Source of the DNA: Enoplolaimus lenunculus
Lineage: Eukaryota; Nematoda; Enoplea; Enoplida; Thoracostomopsidae
DNA length: 64,000 nt
Assembly (NCBI GenBank): GCA_030248215.1
Contig: JASANG010000238.1
Coordinates: forward strand, 1-64,000
Reading direction: 5' to 3'
Part shown: positions 10,312 through 23,239 of the stretch, piece by piece
Layout of the letters: every line of letters starts with the position of its first letter
Position numbering within the stretch: position 1 is the stretch's first letter
Position numbers and translations under genes: made by a program
The notes under the pieces: generated by a model
What the model was told of the DNA's origin: nothing
The model's input: only the letters and a program-made list of their open reading frames with translations
The model's database searches: none

Positions 10312-12053
10312 AATGCGTCATCCATTTTATCGTGTGCCCGCCGTGTGGAAAATTGACGCAACCATTTCCAAGTACGGTTTTGAAAAACGCTTCAAGAAGG
10401 AAATTTAATTTGAAAAAATTGGTCTAGTGGGAAATTGAGACAATTTACAAACCGTACTAGTAAATTGAAATGATATTTTGAGTGTCGATTTCCCAATGGG
10501 GAATTTAAATAGGACAGCAGTAGGAAATTGAGACATTTTTAAAACTTAAATAGGAAATTGATAAGCTAAATTTGCTGTCAAAAAGGAAATTGAAAAGTCA
10601 CCAAAACTGCAGTGGGAAATGGGCACCCAAATTTCATTTTCAATTTCCCTCACGGTAGTTGAAAATCAGCAGGGCAGTGGGAAATTGAAAAAATCATAAA
10701 AGCGGAAACACTGCTGTAGGTACATGACCTTTGAACTAATCGGTGCAATAATTCGCTTTCAACTATGACGGCAGGCGTTTTCGACGTCGGAAGTGAAAGA
10801 AAGATTTGGGTGGGATAACCGATCACTCAGACAAGGAATGAGTTTTTTCCATTTTTCCATTTTTTCCGGTCATATTTTTTTCCGGAAAAAACAATCCAGG
10901 GGCGGTAACCGTAGCCCTAAGTCTAAATCTTAGCCTAAGAAGCACTAAGTATAGGAAAAAGTGGCTGACGTTTAGGGGGCGTGATGTCTGAAGTAATTGA
11001 GCCCAATTCTCGATCATGGTTCTTAGTTCTGTAAACGCCTGTGAAGTCTGTCTGGTATACATTTACGTAGCAGGGTGCAACCGGAGGTGAAAAATACCGG
11101 AGCCGGAGCCGCAGGTGGGGCGAAATTATGTAGTAAAAATGATGGCTAATTAGTTAATTTTAGCCAATATCTGCAATATGTTGTTAAGTTGTTTGGTTTT
11201 ATGTTGATTTTTTGAAAAGTGACAGAAGTCAATCGAAACGAACTAAACAGATAATTTTTGCTAAATTATGCAAAACTATTAACACTAATAAATCTTCGCT
11301 CGTTTCGTCTATATTCTTAATTAGATCGTAGACACGTTCGGACATAGTAAGTTCAACGTGACTATATGCGGTTTCAGTTTACGGGGGATACCAATTGTAA
11401 TCACCAATCCTTGAATCAATATACCGTCGTACTCCATAAAAAGTAACTCCAATGTGCGCAAAAAAATTACTGTTCCAATTTTAAACCCAACCTCAGTAAA
11501 ACTGGTAGCACAAGAAACTTGACCCCAAGCGTCGAATGACCACTAACGTCAAGATATTCAAAATTTCAATCGCACAACTTCAACCTTGCGACTTGGGTGG
11601 CCCATCAAACATCATTTCTAGAAACTCTCATCCTAACCTTCTATTTGAACTTTGAGTTGTAAAATTTCATCCTTTTAGGGGACAATATCACAATTGAAAT
11701 TGTAAACTGTAAATTCAATTTTCGATAAGAGGGACAATATCATTTAATTGCTAAACGTTATGCTTCTCTTTCAATTTCCACTTTGGTAATTGAAGTGTCA
11801 AGGCAAAGCGGAAATTGAATTTGGAAAATGGCGCAATTTCCCATTGCCCTTGTTTAAAAAAGCGCTAGTGGTAAATTGAAGATCAAATATTGCTATCAAT
11901 TAACTACTTGAGTTTGAAAAATCGATAGCTGTGGGAAATTGAAACAGTTTTGAAATTCCATTTCCTTTTTGAAGCGTTTTTCAAAACCGTACTTGGAAAT
12001 GGTTGCGTCAATTTTCCACACGGCGAGCACACATTAAAATGGATGACGCATAA
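10312..12053. mobile_element. 1.74-kb foldback element with GGAAATTGA clusters
   Basis: The first and last roughly 90 bp are inverted copies of each other (TGCGTCATCCATTTTA, GCCGTGTGGAAAATTGACGC, CAACCATTTCCAAG, CGGTTTTGAAAAACGCTTC). Inside each arm the word GGAAATTGA and variants recur many times over about 350 bp. No transposase-like frame is seen, so it would be non-autonomous. A short GCAGGGTGCAACCGGA fragment near 11071 looks like a family G remnant inserted in it. Target duplication not clear. Confidence 0.78.
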
Positions 12054-12428
12054 TTTTCTCATCAGCAGATCGTAATGAATGTCATAGAGGCTGCGGCCTC
12101 AGAACTAGGGGCTTCGTAGTGTGCATGACGAGTGATTGAAAAATGAAAGTTTTAAATGGAGAAATATATTTTTACCCACATCCACGGTCTGAGTTTTTAA
12201 CTTAAAGTGGCATCAGGGCCCGGTTACGTTTTATCCATAGGCCAGTTACGGTGTGGTACTGAACGGTGTGTATTTCTAATCGCGTATTGAAATGTTAAGG
12301 TTGCATCCCTATACAATTGAACCGTCGTTAAGGATTTGACAATTTTATATAAAGTGCATATTATTTTAATGCTTTGTTTGTCCCGCTATCCACCAATCCA
12401 AATTTCAGCGTACGATACTGCCGCTGCC

Positions 12429-12721
12429 GGCCCATTTAAAGATCATGGGTGGAACGTTTTTTTGCGGGACTGCAGTAGTGTAAGTTTAAGCTTTAGACTA
12501 ATTTTTCTACTTAGGCTTAGGCTTAGGCTTAGGCTTAGACTTAGACTTAGGTTACGCTTACGCTTAGGCTTATGCTTAAATTCACGTATAAGCTCATTCC
12601 TACGCATATGCTTAGGCTCAGGTGGGTATACGTATAAGCTAATTATTGCGCTTATGTTTAGACTTAAGCTTAGGAACATGCTTATACTACTGCCACGGCC
12701 CTGTTCTATGCATTCGGAGCC
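12429..12721. mobile_element. Family A element, longer copy
   Basis: Starts GGCCCATTTAAAGATCATG and contains an uninterrupted run of TTAGGC hexamers around 12510-12535, then a second hexamer block. It ends near GGCCCTGTTCTATGCATTCG. Target duplication not recognisable. Confidence 0.7.
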
Positions 12722-14961
12722 ATTAGCAATTAGCATAATGTGAACGCATCACTATAGAACATTTGAAAGAAACGTGTAACTTTTTTCGCAGATACGAATT
12801 AAAAATTCTACTGAACGGGCCCGTAGCCAGGTGGGCAGACTAAACATTTGTCCACCGATTCAGAAAAATGCAACCCGCTTAAGTTTCATGAAATCAATCA
12901 CATGCGCTTTTAAGAGTTTTGCCGGCTTTTGTACCCTGTTCGCCTGTACTTTTAGGCTTTAAACTCAGACTAAGAGATAAACTAACTTAGCTTACGGAAA
13001 AGCCTTACCTAAGTTTAAGCCTAAGCCAAAACCTTTACATAAAACGTTAACTTTAAATATGGGGGAACTGTTCAAGAACTGTTTTGTCCCTAGCTTGTTG
13101 AGTAGCTTATGGGCGTACAGCCGGCTACTGAATAAGCTCTATTCTCTGCAAAGGTTCGTTACTCTCAAACCGCTCGTAGTTGACAACAGTTCTACTGCAC
13201 TGTGCCAGGAACAACCCAAAGAACACTTCGTTGATATTCAAGTCACGCACGACCTCATTTTTGCTAATCAATTCAGTTACACTACGCTTGAACTTTGCTA
13301 GTGCAACGCAAACCGCGAATCCATACATTTCTGTTGTGTTGTCGCGTTTTATAAACCACTGTATGTTAGTATTATGAAAAATGTCCATCTTTGATCTACT
13401 TAAATTTGCCGTTAACCATGGTAAATTACCAACAATATATTTTTTTCACAATATCGAGTTTCGCTAGATCGAGTGTTTTGTATCGGGAGCATTTGGAAAT
13501 GGCACCGTTTTAAAGTGCACGTTCAAAATATTTACCATCCCGCCTACTTAGAAATTTTTGAATCCGCTGTTGAAAGCGCGACACCAGTATAAGTAACATG
13601 GGCTGATGTTTGTACGACTTAGCGTAAGTGTAAATCCAATCTGGTTCTTTGTTCTTTGGCTACTTTGCTAGCAATCGTAGTAAATCTCTTTTAAGAGCAC
13701 AAAGTTTAATAAAATTTTCTGAATAGCATCGTATTTAAATGTTTGTTCTTTCAGTGCTATAAAATAGATCAAAATACGATGAAGAGAGCGTAGCAAAATC
13801 ACGAATTTATTTCGTACAAAAAATAAGTGAAAATTATGTTACACAATAGAAATCTCAACTCTTGAAACTAAAGATGTCGGCGTAGAAAAACTAAAGTGCC
13901 TTGCTTGTAAACCCTAGAGAAAATGTTAAACTAAAAGCGGGGCACTGAAATACTTATACAATCCAGCAACACCAATTTTCAACTCACTCTGTATCACATT
14001 TGGTCAAAACATAACGCTAAAACTGGTCGTAACGTGTGAATGATAGGATTGATATAAACGCAACCCTGGACGCACAAGCGCAGTTATAAACAACACGACT
14101 AAATTCTCTTACCAACAGTGCCGGCGAAAGCGCTGCCAAAAAGCCGCCAATTGGGGGCGACACTTTTGGGTCCCCATCTTGGCAAAGTAAAAAAATGTTT
14201 TCGACAAAGTTATAAAGCTGTGAAACAATTTAGTGGGCGCTCCATCAGTCCTGTTTGGGGGTGGGCCGACTATCCTAACACCATATTTTCATACCAAAAA
14301 TCAGTGCGAAAACTGCTTTGTATTTGCTACAATTCATAGACCCGAAACTCGAAAATAAACATTTAAAACTTTACGCGAAAAAGTTAACCCAACACCAAAA
14401 CATGACATCATGATTCCGCTTGTGATACAGTAGTACGCGACATAAAAGCGCTATTATCGATAAAACCACCAGGGATTTGTATACAAAAAGGGCGTGACAC
14501 TGAGTTATATCCCTGCTCAAAATGTTTCCTAAAGCCGTCTAAAAGATGCGTTTACAAATCTTAGAATAGTAACCTCTGAATTCTAGATTCCGAAAAAAAA
14601 TCACGTTATTCCGTTTCAAAATCAAATCCTGGTTACGTCTCTGCATAGAGCCTGTTGTTGTTTCATTGGTTTGTTTTCTTAACCACTTTGATTTGGTTCG
14701 ACATTGGCGCGTGTATCACAAAACCAGACAATGTCGTATGGACTTGCGATGCACAGATTTGAGGTCTCGTTTCTTCGATATACACACGCGAATACATAGC
14801 TATGCAACTCAAGAAACTGTAGTTCAATTTGATTCATTTAACATGGACTCAGAGACGGTTTAAAAAACACAGTCCGGAGCCCATCTACTGTCACAATATC
14901 ACACTATGTGTATAATATATAATCGAAAGTGTTATCATAACAAATACTGTTTGTGTGATGT
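12722..14961. other. No supported gene; one family D fragment
   Basis: A decayed family D end (GGGCCCGTAGCCAGG) lies at 12818-12835. A minus-strand frame at 13125-13388 is open but unrecognised. The rest is AT-rich with no clear repeat. Confidence 0.45.
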
Positions 14962-15120
14962 TAGACCCGTAGCCGGGTCTAGGGGGCTCAGCCCTTTGGA
15001 AATATTCTGGATTCTTGTTGAAAAATTTTAACCCCGCTGGTGAGTCAACGAAAACACTTGTATGATCCTCCTGAAAATTTTTTAGCCCCCTCCAAGCAAG
15101 GTGAGCTGGCTACGGGCCTG
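14962..15120. mobile_element. Family D MITE
   Basis: Starts TAGACCCGTAGCCGGG and ends GGCTACGGGCCTG. The flanks TGTGATGT and TCTGATGC agree at 6 of 8 positions, consistent with an old 8-bp duplication. Confidence 0.72.
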
Positions 15121-15705
15121 TCTGATGCGGGCTTGCGGCGTAGCCAAGATTTCATTTCCTCACATTGTAACTTTATGTATACGAGCGAGAAAATTATTTT
15201 AACCTCTAGAATCCAAAGGTTGTTCTAAGACCTGACAAGTATTGTTTTTCTGCATGGTCGTATACAAGGGGTAATAGAAAACATATCTCCCTAAAATTTC
15301 TGAAAAGCTTCGAAAAGTTCGCATTTACAGACAGTAGAATTGACCTGCAGGGGTCAACAGTTTTCTCGCTCACGATTTTGTAAAAATAATTGAAAGCGCT
15401 AGTTAGGATAAATACAGCAACATCATGGATCAGCATGTGCTGCATTGATCACTACTTTACTTTCGAAAGAAATAGGAAATCCACATCATTTACGCAAGTT
15501 GTATACAAAAACGTATAACCATGTAACCGGATTCGGGTCAAAATTGACCCCGAGTTGCGGCTGTAATAGAATTCTTTCAAAGCTTTCGAGCAATCTCGAT
15601 CGCAACATTTTGTGAAATTTTTCAGAAAACCATATTATATATCTGCTGCTTATGTTGGGTCTTTCGGAAACTTTTCACTCATAACATATCCAGGCATATA
15701 TATCA

Positions 15706-16080
15706 AGGTGTAAACCGATAGCAATAATAACGGAAACGGATAGTACTCAAAATAACGGAAACGGAAAACGGATATTGAAGTATAAAAGTAAAAGCTTCGA
15801 AGATGTTTTACTTTTCGGCCAGCACAATTGAGGCATGCAAATGTTAACTTAGCTTTGAAAATTTATGAAGAAAAAATAGCGGTTGCAGAAAATTTTTTAA
15901 GACTCTGTACGTATTTCGTAATTATAATCTCATATAGAACAATTGCAGCATATCTGTAATGAAAAACTGTGAGATATACACGTGATTTGCAACTAATTTT
16001 AAGCATAAACTATCGGAATTTCCGGTATTTCTAACGGAACCGGACGACGATTTTTGCCGGAAACGGATATCTGGAATGTA
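15706..16080. mobile_element. Family F repeat (GGAAACGGATA type)
   Basis: Opens with GGTGTAAACCGATAG and repeats ACGGAAACGGATA at its left. A further block of GGAAACGGATA-like words lies near its right end. The same layout recurs at 20816 and, inverted, at 47592. Exact ends uncertain. Confidence 0.55.
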
Positions 16081-16280
16081 GATGCTGCATTCATACTTAT
16101 TACAAGGATTGGTTTTTTCGGGAAAATTTGTATCGTTCGGGAAAAACGGTTTTTTCTTTTCCTCCTTTTCATAGAAATAATGAAAAAATTGAAAATCATG
16201 TACTCATGTTTCCGCAAGCGCAAAAGCTTTGACGGATGATATGTCTTTTGAAAAATGACATTATGAGTATCAAATTACTA

Positions 16281-16658
16281 CTGTAGTGACCCGAATATGA
16301 GGGGGTAATAAGAGCGTGAGTACCCATTTTGAGTCCCAATCAATAGAAGTGCATATATCTGAAATAAGAGTCCATAAGCAAATCGATTCCCAAAACCCAA
16401 ATTAGAACACATAAATTTCAATTATATCTAACTGTACTGCATAAATGACTCCGGGAACAAATAAAGTTGAGTTCGAAACTTTAAAGCATACTTAAGTTTT
16501 GAAAGTACATTCCTAAGTATAATTTTGCAAATGAGTAACGAAAGGTGGCGGAGGGTGCGTTAAAAATAAATGACAGTCCGTAACAGAATATAACAGGGGT
16601 ACCGTCTGGAGACGCCAAATATATAACAGTCACCATCTTATTATTCGGGTCAATACAG
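16281..16658. mobile_element. Family B MITE with TA flanks
   Basis: Starts CTGTAGTGACCCGAATATGA and ends TTATTCGGGTCAATACAG, inverted ends. TA dinucleotides flank both sides, as for Tc1/mariner-type insertions. The interior shares CATAAATGACTCC and GTTCGAAACTTTAAAG with other copies. No transposase. Confidence 0.75.
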
Positions 16659-19600
16659 TATTTTATTAGTTATCTTCGTTTGTTACCACGTGATGATAAG
16701 CATACCGCAAACACTACATCACCGTCATATACCTAAAAAGGTTCATATGTCAGCTAAAGTGGCCACAAAAGATTAAAGAAGTATATATTAGCAGGGATAC
16801 AACTGGAATTCCGGTTTGATTAGAAAACCATTTGTTTAGCATTCCTTTACCACCGTAGGACAGCTGGGGCGAGAGAAGAAATTCTACTTGCCCTGTGTTC
16901 GCATCTGAGGAGCCACCGCAGCTTTAGTAAAGTGCCGTAGAATTTAGAACCTATCAACATGTGTTTTCCTGGCCTTTCAAGAAGTTTAAAAGAGTATTAA
17001 GAGGAATGTATCCCTTATTCCTCCTACTAGCGCTTCCAAATGGAGAACCGAGATATTGTATTTATAGGGTTAACACTAAAATAGCGTATATCTCCTGCGG
17101 TTCTTACTCCATTTAAGAGTTTCCTGGATCCGCCACATGAGATGACGGGAGCATGAGAAGGGAGCGTGACAAAAACTAATTTCTAGCGGTTTCTGCGATG
17201 TTTTGTTGCTGTTTTGCGAATAATTTACTGAGATTATAATAAAATGTTTTTCCGTTTTTTCTGTTTTTCCACCCGTTCGGAAAAACGGAAAAAAACAGAA
17301 AAAACCGTTTTCGATTGGTTTTTAGTTGCCCAACCCTGGTCATTAGTGTAGCTTTAAACCGTGTATATCGTATAGCTGTGTGGCTAAAGTTGATAAAACA
17401 GCAAAATCGCAAGTATATGTTAAAAATTAATAAAACACAGATCACCGTTGATTCGTACCACGTTTATTAATGTTATATATAAAACGCCCTGAAAAAAATT
17501 GTCGTCTGATTGTCGTATAGCCAAAAACGAACAAATTCAGTAGTTGACCAAAAAATTTGCGTTCGCCGTGTTTCAAACAAAGCAAACGTAATAATTCAAT
17601 TTGAAAATAAATTTTGCCGCAGACAACGCGTTGCACCCGTGCGAGCATGCGGACTAATACGGCAATGAGGGTAGTTCGCTGCATACCTCCAAAATCTTCA
17701 AAACTATAAATTAGCAGTAGAATATTTTGTGCTATAATTGTGTTTAACTCCTCGCTCAAGACGTTTCTTCTACTGTTTTATACATTGCGCCCCAAAACGT
17801 ATCCCCTCGTTCCTGGAATCATTGCGATTCCAAAATGTGTCCGGATGTAAAATCTAAGTCGCAATGTTTAGTTCGAGATGGTTTATTTTTGATTTGTAGC
17901 GAATAATTTCGTGACAACGTTTGATTGGAGACAAAAGCTCGCTGTATATTTTGATTTACAGACCAAAATAGTGGTGTGGGAGGGCGAGGGACACCAAAAT
18001 GTGTTAAAAATTTACAAATCAATGTTTGTTGGCAGGCGCATAATTTAGATAACCCAAGCGGCACCAACTTTTATGTGACATACCCACAGAACATTTGTAA
18101 GTATACCAGCACATGTTAAAATCTGGCAAACTTTCAATTTTGTAATGATCAGATTGTAATGGTTTGAGAATATATTTCAAAATATATTATATATATTTCC
18201 GTTTAAGTTTCGGTCACTGATTTAGAAATTGCTACGAACGTAAAAGAAGCATCGCCAAAGAAGCGAGCAAGAAGCCAAATACAATTTTAGTATCAAACTC
18301 TAGTACAGAATTTTCAATCTACATCGAGGCAGGCGGGTACTGCCTGGTCTTTGCATCTATTTACACACGTGTACTCACAAACCAAACTGTATTATATGTA
18401 AGAAAAAGTTACTAAAAATTTAAACTATCTTCAAACATTCCTGATATTCCGAATGACACCGAAGCGTATCATCGTCGAAAAGTGTTCGAAAGTATGCCGC
18501 AGTGGTTAATGTTCCTTTCCGCATCAAGACTGTGATAAAGCCCAACCAGAGTTTATCTCCGCAGGGTTGAACAACTCAGTAGTTCGTTAAATTAGTAATA
18601 CAGCTGACACTAGAACTGTAACGCACTCAGCAGCTCCAAAGGTGCTTTAAACCCAGTAAGACATTTCGAAATTCACATTCACGGATATGGGAAAATTCAA
18701 ATCATGCACGACACACTATTTTTACGTTTCGTTGAGTACTCATGAAACTCAAATTTGAAAATCGATATTCGAATTTATGAAATCAAAAATAACCAAATCA
18801 GTAGCATTCAATCAATATGATAATTCGGAAATTACGGCTAGTTAAAGAATTGATTTATAACTCGTTATATTTGTACTCCGAAAGAAACCCGGGCCATTTG
18901 TTTTACATTTTGTCAACAAGAGTCTAATTGTCAAGAATTTTATGCGGGGTCCAAGTTTTGTCCACGTTCATTTGACGTCAACATAAAATGACGTGATCTG
19001 AATAACGGTTGTGTAGACAAAATGTGTATGTCACACGTCATTGGCTTACAATGTCGTATCTTCAGTAATCATCGAATAGCAACAGCAGTACGTCACATGA
19101 AACCACGGGACATTTATGGGAATATCATATAATATTCTGAAATTCGACCGAATATCACATGATATGATGCACGGCAATGTAATTTGTGCGCACTAATAAT
19201 ATAACGAAACGCCAGATAATGTAGCTTTAAGTCATTTCGAATGCTGAATAGCTTCTATTTTTCTGTGTCCGGGAAATTTTGCCTATAAATATATTCCTAA
19301 GAACAAATAATTCAAACTTTAAATTTTAGTATCATATTATATTCTACAGGACCTTCAGGCTAGTTTACCAACCTTGCCGACATTTTTAAACATGTCATAT
19401 GATAGTCACGGGCAATAATGCGAATAAAACATGATATTGAAGTACAAACAACCAATGTCACATCAGGATAGCAGACAATTGAACTTTTGAATCTGATACG
19501 AGATTAGCGTGCAGACAAAATCTTCTCCGCCATTGTAATATAAGTAGGGACAAAACGTGTCTTAGGTTGCCACTTTTATAACGTGAACCCCGCATTAGGT

Positions 19601-20019
19601 GTACATAGCGTCCAAAAGTTTTTACAAATTGCCGCCCAAACGCACAAGTACTTCCAAAAATCGCATTATTCAATGTTTGGTATTACCGAACGCATGTCAT
19701 TCATTAGTAGCAAACACACACTACTAAAATGAACTACAAAGTATACTCTCACGCGAAGAGCCGAGAAATTTTCGCACTTCGCGTGTTGGTAAGTTGAAAA
19801 TGACAAAGAAACATGATAGTGTTTATGGCGAAACTCGTCCTCACCCCCGAACACCCTATCCCCCGACCAGGGGGTCCAGGAATACTTCCACGGCACTGCC
19901 CAAAAGCTTACTTATTTCATTTAACAGTCAAAATTCACAGGTTTGCATTGCTTGCATAAGATTCTGTATCGGACAAGGTATATCAACAAGCTGCTGGATT
20001 TGTAAATGTACGCAATATT
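16659..20019. other. Gene-poor spacer
   Basis: A GGAAAAACGGAAAAAAACAG inverted block at 17240-17335 ends in GTTGCCCAACCCTGG, which looks like a hAT-type end. A 105-codon minus-strand frame near 17442-17785 is unrecognised. Otherwise AT-rich and featureless to me. Confidence 0.4.
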
Positions 20020-20161
20020 GGCCAATGTATATAACAGGGTCGTAACAGTATTATAAACATATTTCTAAGCCTAACCTTTTACTTAAGCCTAAGCCTTAGC
20101 AAAACTTTATTCTATTGTACTCCCGCAGAAAAACATTTCGCTCCTGATCTTTACATGATCC
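20020..20161. mobile_element. Family A MITE with perfect 8-bp target duplication
   Basis: Flanked by GCAATATT on both sides. Starts GGCCAATGTATATAACAG and ends TCTTTACATGATCC. The hexamer block inside is short and diverged, giving the smallest intact copy (142 bp). Confidence 0.87.
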
Positions 20162-20815
20162 GCAATATTATTACCTATATGAAGATTTTTGCAATTAAAA
20201 TTTCCCAATCGGATTGTGCGAAATTACAATGGGAATGGAATTTGTAAATGAAAATACATCAAAACAATTACTTTAGGTTCCTAAAATTCGATTATTTATA
20301 TATACCTAGTCTTAATAATAAATAATTTCTTGGAATCAGAAGCTTATCTTTGAGATATATTGAATAAAAATTTCTGATGTATTCAACGTTATTAATGTAT
20401 AAATTTCCAAACTTTTCAGTCTTGAAAAATTTAACGCTGCAAAAGTCTTGAAATTTCATAACAACTTTCTTGTCTGTAGAAAATTAAAAGGTTGTTTTTT
20501 AACTTAAATAGAGTTAATTTTCAGCACAAAAATTAGTTTTTCTGGAATATGGATTGCCAGATTCTGTTGAATTTTGAGTGTGTTTACACGCATCGATTTT
20601 GAAAGCACACTTTAATTAAAAACGCGTTTAAAACCCCACCTTTCCTCGCGGTTCCCTCTTCACATCGGCATGTAATCTCATTATCACCGCTTTATATTGT
20701 TTCAGTAATTTTTCCTTTCATGTGCGACCAATTTAAAAATTCTGATGCTTACATCACCGCGCAAGTCACAAACCTATTTTAGCCATTTTATTGTTAGTCG
20801 TTCTTACCCCACCAT

Positions 20816-21200
20816 CAAGTTGTAAACGGATAGCAAAGACAACAGAAACGGATAGTGATCAAAATAACGGAAACAGAATTAGAAAACTAATATTGAAGTA
20901 GTCATGAATGTTTGAAAGATTTTTTCTTGTTCTACCAGTATATGTAGCTCGGTAGCTGAAGCGTGCAAATATTAACTGGGCTACCTCAAATTTTAAAGAA
21001 ACAGTAGCGTCTACATACACACAACTTTTCTTTGATTCTGGATCAATTTTGTGATTTTTATATCAGATCGTACAATTGCAGTATATCTGTATCGAGAGAC
21101 TTATTGATTTTCAGGTAAATTTTTACTTACTTTAAGCGTAAAAATATCGGAGTTTTTGGTATTTCTATAACGGAAACGGACACTATCCGGGGCTGCCCAA
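20816..21200. mobile_element. Family F repeat
   Basis: Starts near TTGTAAACGGATAGC, repeats ACGGAAAC at the left, and ends near CGGAAACGGACACTATCCGG. Similar to the 15706 copy. No coding capacity. Confidence 0.5.
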
Positions 21201-22389
21201 CGTTTTATAAAATGCATTCCTTTTGAAAAAATGCACTAAAAAGCGTAGCGAATTTAACAAAACCCCCGGTACATATTCGCACTCAAATGCAATAAATGCC
21301 GCTCTCTGCTGAGAAGAAAGAGATCAGTAATTTAAAATAGACAAATTTGACTGCCAAAACAGCGTAACTGAAATGTAGCGTAAAAAATTAAACTTATCTG
21401 TCACAAATATATCTATTAGCGCTGAAAAATTCAACAATACCTTAAAGACTTTTCTTCGATCATACCTTTATACCAGAGGAAAGGCGCCCTTCTCTATACC
21501 TAAAGCCTAGACATAAAACCCAGGAACGGCGACATTATTCTGGTATTAACCAAAAAACTTATTTCATGCCGAGCGTTGTACAACAAGATGAGATAGGGGG
21601 ATGTGCTCTCACCACAAAATATTTGAAGAAAAACGAGAAGTACAGACACATTTATAGGTTTCAGAAATAATTACTCGTTTCCCGAGGTCAAAAATTTTCT
21701 CCCCATGTTCACATGTAAAAAACTTTTATATGAGGTTATACTATCCTGAAATAAAATGCTCATGTGTTGTAGGTACAACTCGGTTCGAACACAACAGGTG
21801 CTCTACGTACCACGCCGGAATCGGAGATAATCAAGTTGATAGGCGAACAATATAACATTGATTGTATATATACAACCGTCGGTATAAGTGCAAACATCAA
21901 GAAACCACATCATAGAATTACAGGCAGAGAGAATGGTAGCCATGGAAGGTAAGCCTGACCAAAAACCCGTATTCATTTTCAGGAGCGTACCATGAAACCA
22001 ACAAAGGCGGTCGCACTCTGCACTCCCAATTCAAATTACTGCATCAACGCCTTCGTTATTAACGATTTACCAATATTTTATCCGGAGAAACAAAATAGGT
22101 TGTTGTTTTTTCGGTTTCACCTGCCTAAATCAAAATTTCTCGATGTTCCACTGTTCATTTGTCAAAAAAATTAACTTTCATACGATACTAAAATTTTAAG
22201 TGCGACACCGGTCGACGAAACTTAATACTTGGTCGATTGAAAAACACAAGGTTTGCGGTTGCTTTTTTTTATTTTAGATTTTCTTGAGACAAAAAACTTG
22301 CCATCACTGTATGTTCATGGTCTGAATAGATACGGCTGTATACGCGGACTTCCATTCTGAGTTTATTAACATGAGTATAAGCGAAATTT

Positions 22390-22583
22390 GGCCCAGGTAA
22401 AGATCAGGGGCGGAACACTTTTCTGTGAAACTGCAATAGAATAAGATTAAGCATTAGACCTATTTTTTGCTTGGCTTTAGACAGAGGCTTTGTCTTAGGA
22501 CTATGCTCATTCTTACGCTTAAGGTTAATAGGCTTAGGAGTATGCTTATAATACTGTTCCGCCTCTATTCTTTACCACTAGCC
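22390..22583. mobile_element. Family A MITE
   Basis: Starts GGCCCAGGTAAAGATCAG and ends TCTTTACCACTAGCC, with degenerate TTAGGC hexamers inside. The flanks CGAAATTT and GGAATTTT match at 6 of 8 positions. Confidence 0.7.
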
Positions 22584-22836
22584 GGAATTTTAAAGGCTTA
22601 TGAGTATAAATTTAATCACGATTAACGATCCCGTGCAAATAAGACAGAACGCGTTTGATTCAATTGTTTGTCGATTTTAATGCAAAGTCATAAAGGTTTA
22701 TGTTTGAATCAAAGTCGACATTAACCCGAAACCTAATACTTTTCAAGGGGCAACAATTTTTGAAATGTGATTAGAAATCCCGAACCTCATTGAGCTCTCA
22801 GTGGCTACACCCCTGCAGGTAAAAGAAAACGTGGCG

Positions 22837-22984
22837 CTATACTTGCCGTGCGGCGCCGTTAGTCACCGTCATTTGCCGTACGTCGCCGTCTGTCATCATA
22901 CGGTATCGCACGTGAGTATTTTGCGTACGATACCGCACAATGTCACTCGGTGACGGACGGCGCCGGACGTCATGAAAAGTATAG
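22837..22984. mobile_element. Family C MITE, short form, just after the GH1 stop codon
   Basis: Inverted ends CTATACTTGCCGTGCGGCGC and CGCCGGACGTCATG..AAGTATAG, with a nested CGTACGATACCGCAC palindrome in the middle. At 148 bp it shows what the 6325 copy looked like before its minisatellite grew. It starts 37 bp beyond the GH1 stop codon in the direction of transcription, so it probably lies in the 3' untranslated region. Confidence 0.8.
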
Positions 22985-23021
22985 TACCATTCAAACTATC
23001 TGTTCTGTATATAATCGATGG

Positions 23022-23239
23022 TTAATCTAAGTATTCTGCCACTGCAGCAGTTATGCCATTTTGCCTTATAACATTTCGAATCCAATAAAATGAACCTTTC
23101 GGCGACCGGGTTCGGTTCGGATCGTTAAAGTTAACGCTAACAATGCCGTACTTCTTCGTATAACCCGCGGTCCATTCATAGTTATCGGTGAACGACCAAA
23201 ATCCAAAACCTTTGATGTTTAGCCGGTCTTGATCAATGC
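23022..23239 (-). CDS. GH1 last exon with stop
   Basis: 218 bp, from CTTTTACAG to the TAA at 23022-23024. It reads IDQDRLNIKGFGFWSFTDNY then EWTAGYTKKYGIVSVNFND, and finishes NGITAAVAEYLD. The W-S-x-x-D-N-x-E-W sugar-binding stretch is intact. No AATAAA lies between the stop and the family C element; an ATTAAA variant occurs about 340 bp downstream. Confidence 0.94.

Noticed and set aside
12500-12540. TTAGGC array as a telomere or interstitial telomere of a nematode.
   Set aside because: The hexamers are short, diverged and always bounded by family A ends, often with target duplications, so they are element interior, not chromosome ends.
12443-12743. Arg/Leu-alternating open frames, also seen near 28577-28792, 31663-31860 and 57330-57626.
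   Set aside because: They are translations of the TTAGGC hexamer arrays inside family A elements.
13125-13388. Open minus-strand frame containing LISKNEVVRDLNINEVFFG.
   Set aside because: Protein-like in composition but no recognisable family, no clear splice partners, and both strands are open here.
17442-17785. Minus-strand frame of about 105 codons with ARVQRVVCGKIYFQIELLRL.
   Set aside because: No family resemblance, no confirmed start, and neighbouring phases do not chain with anything.
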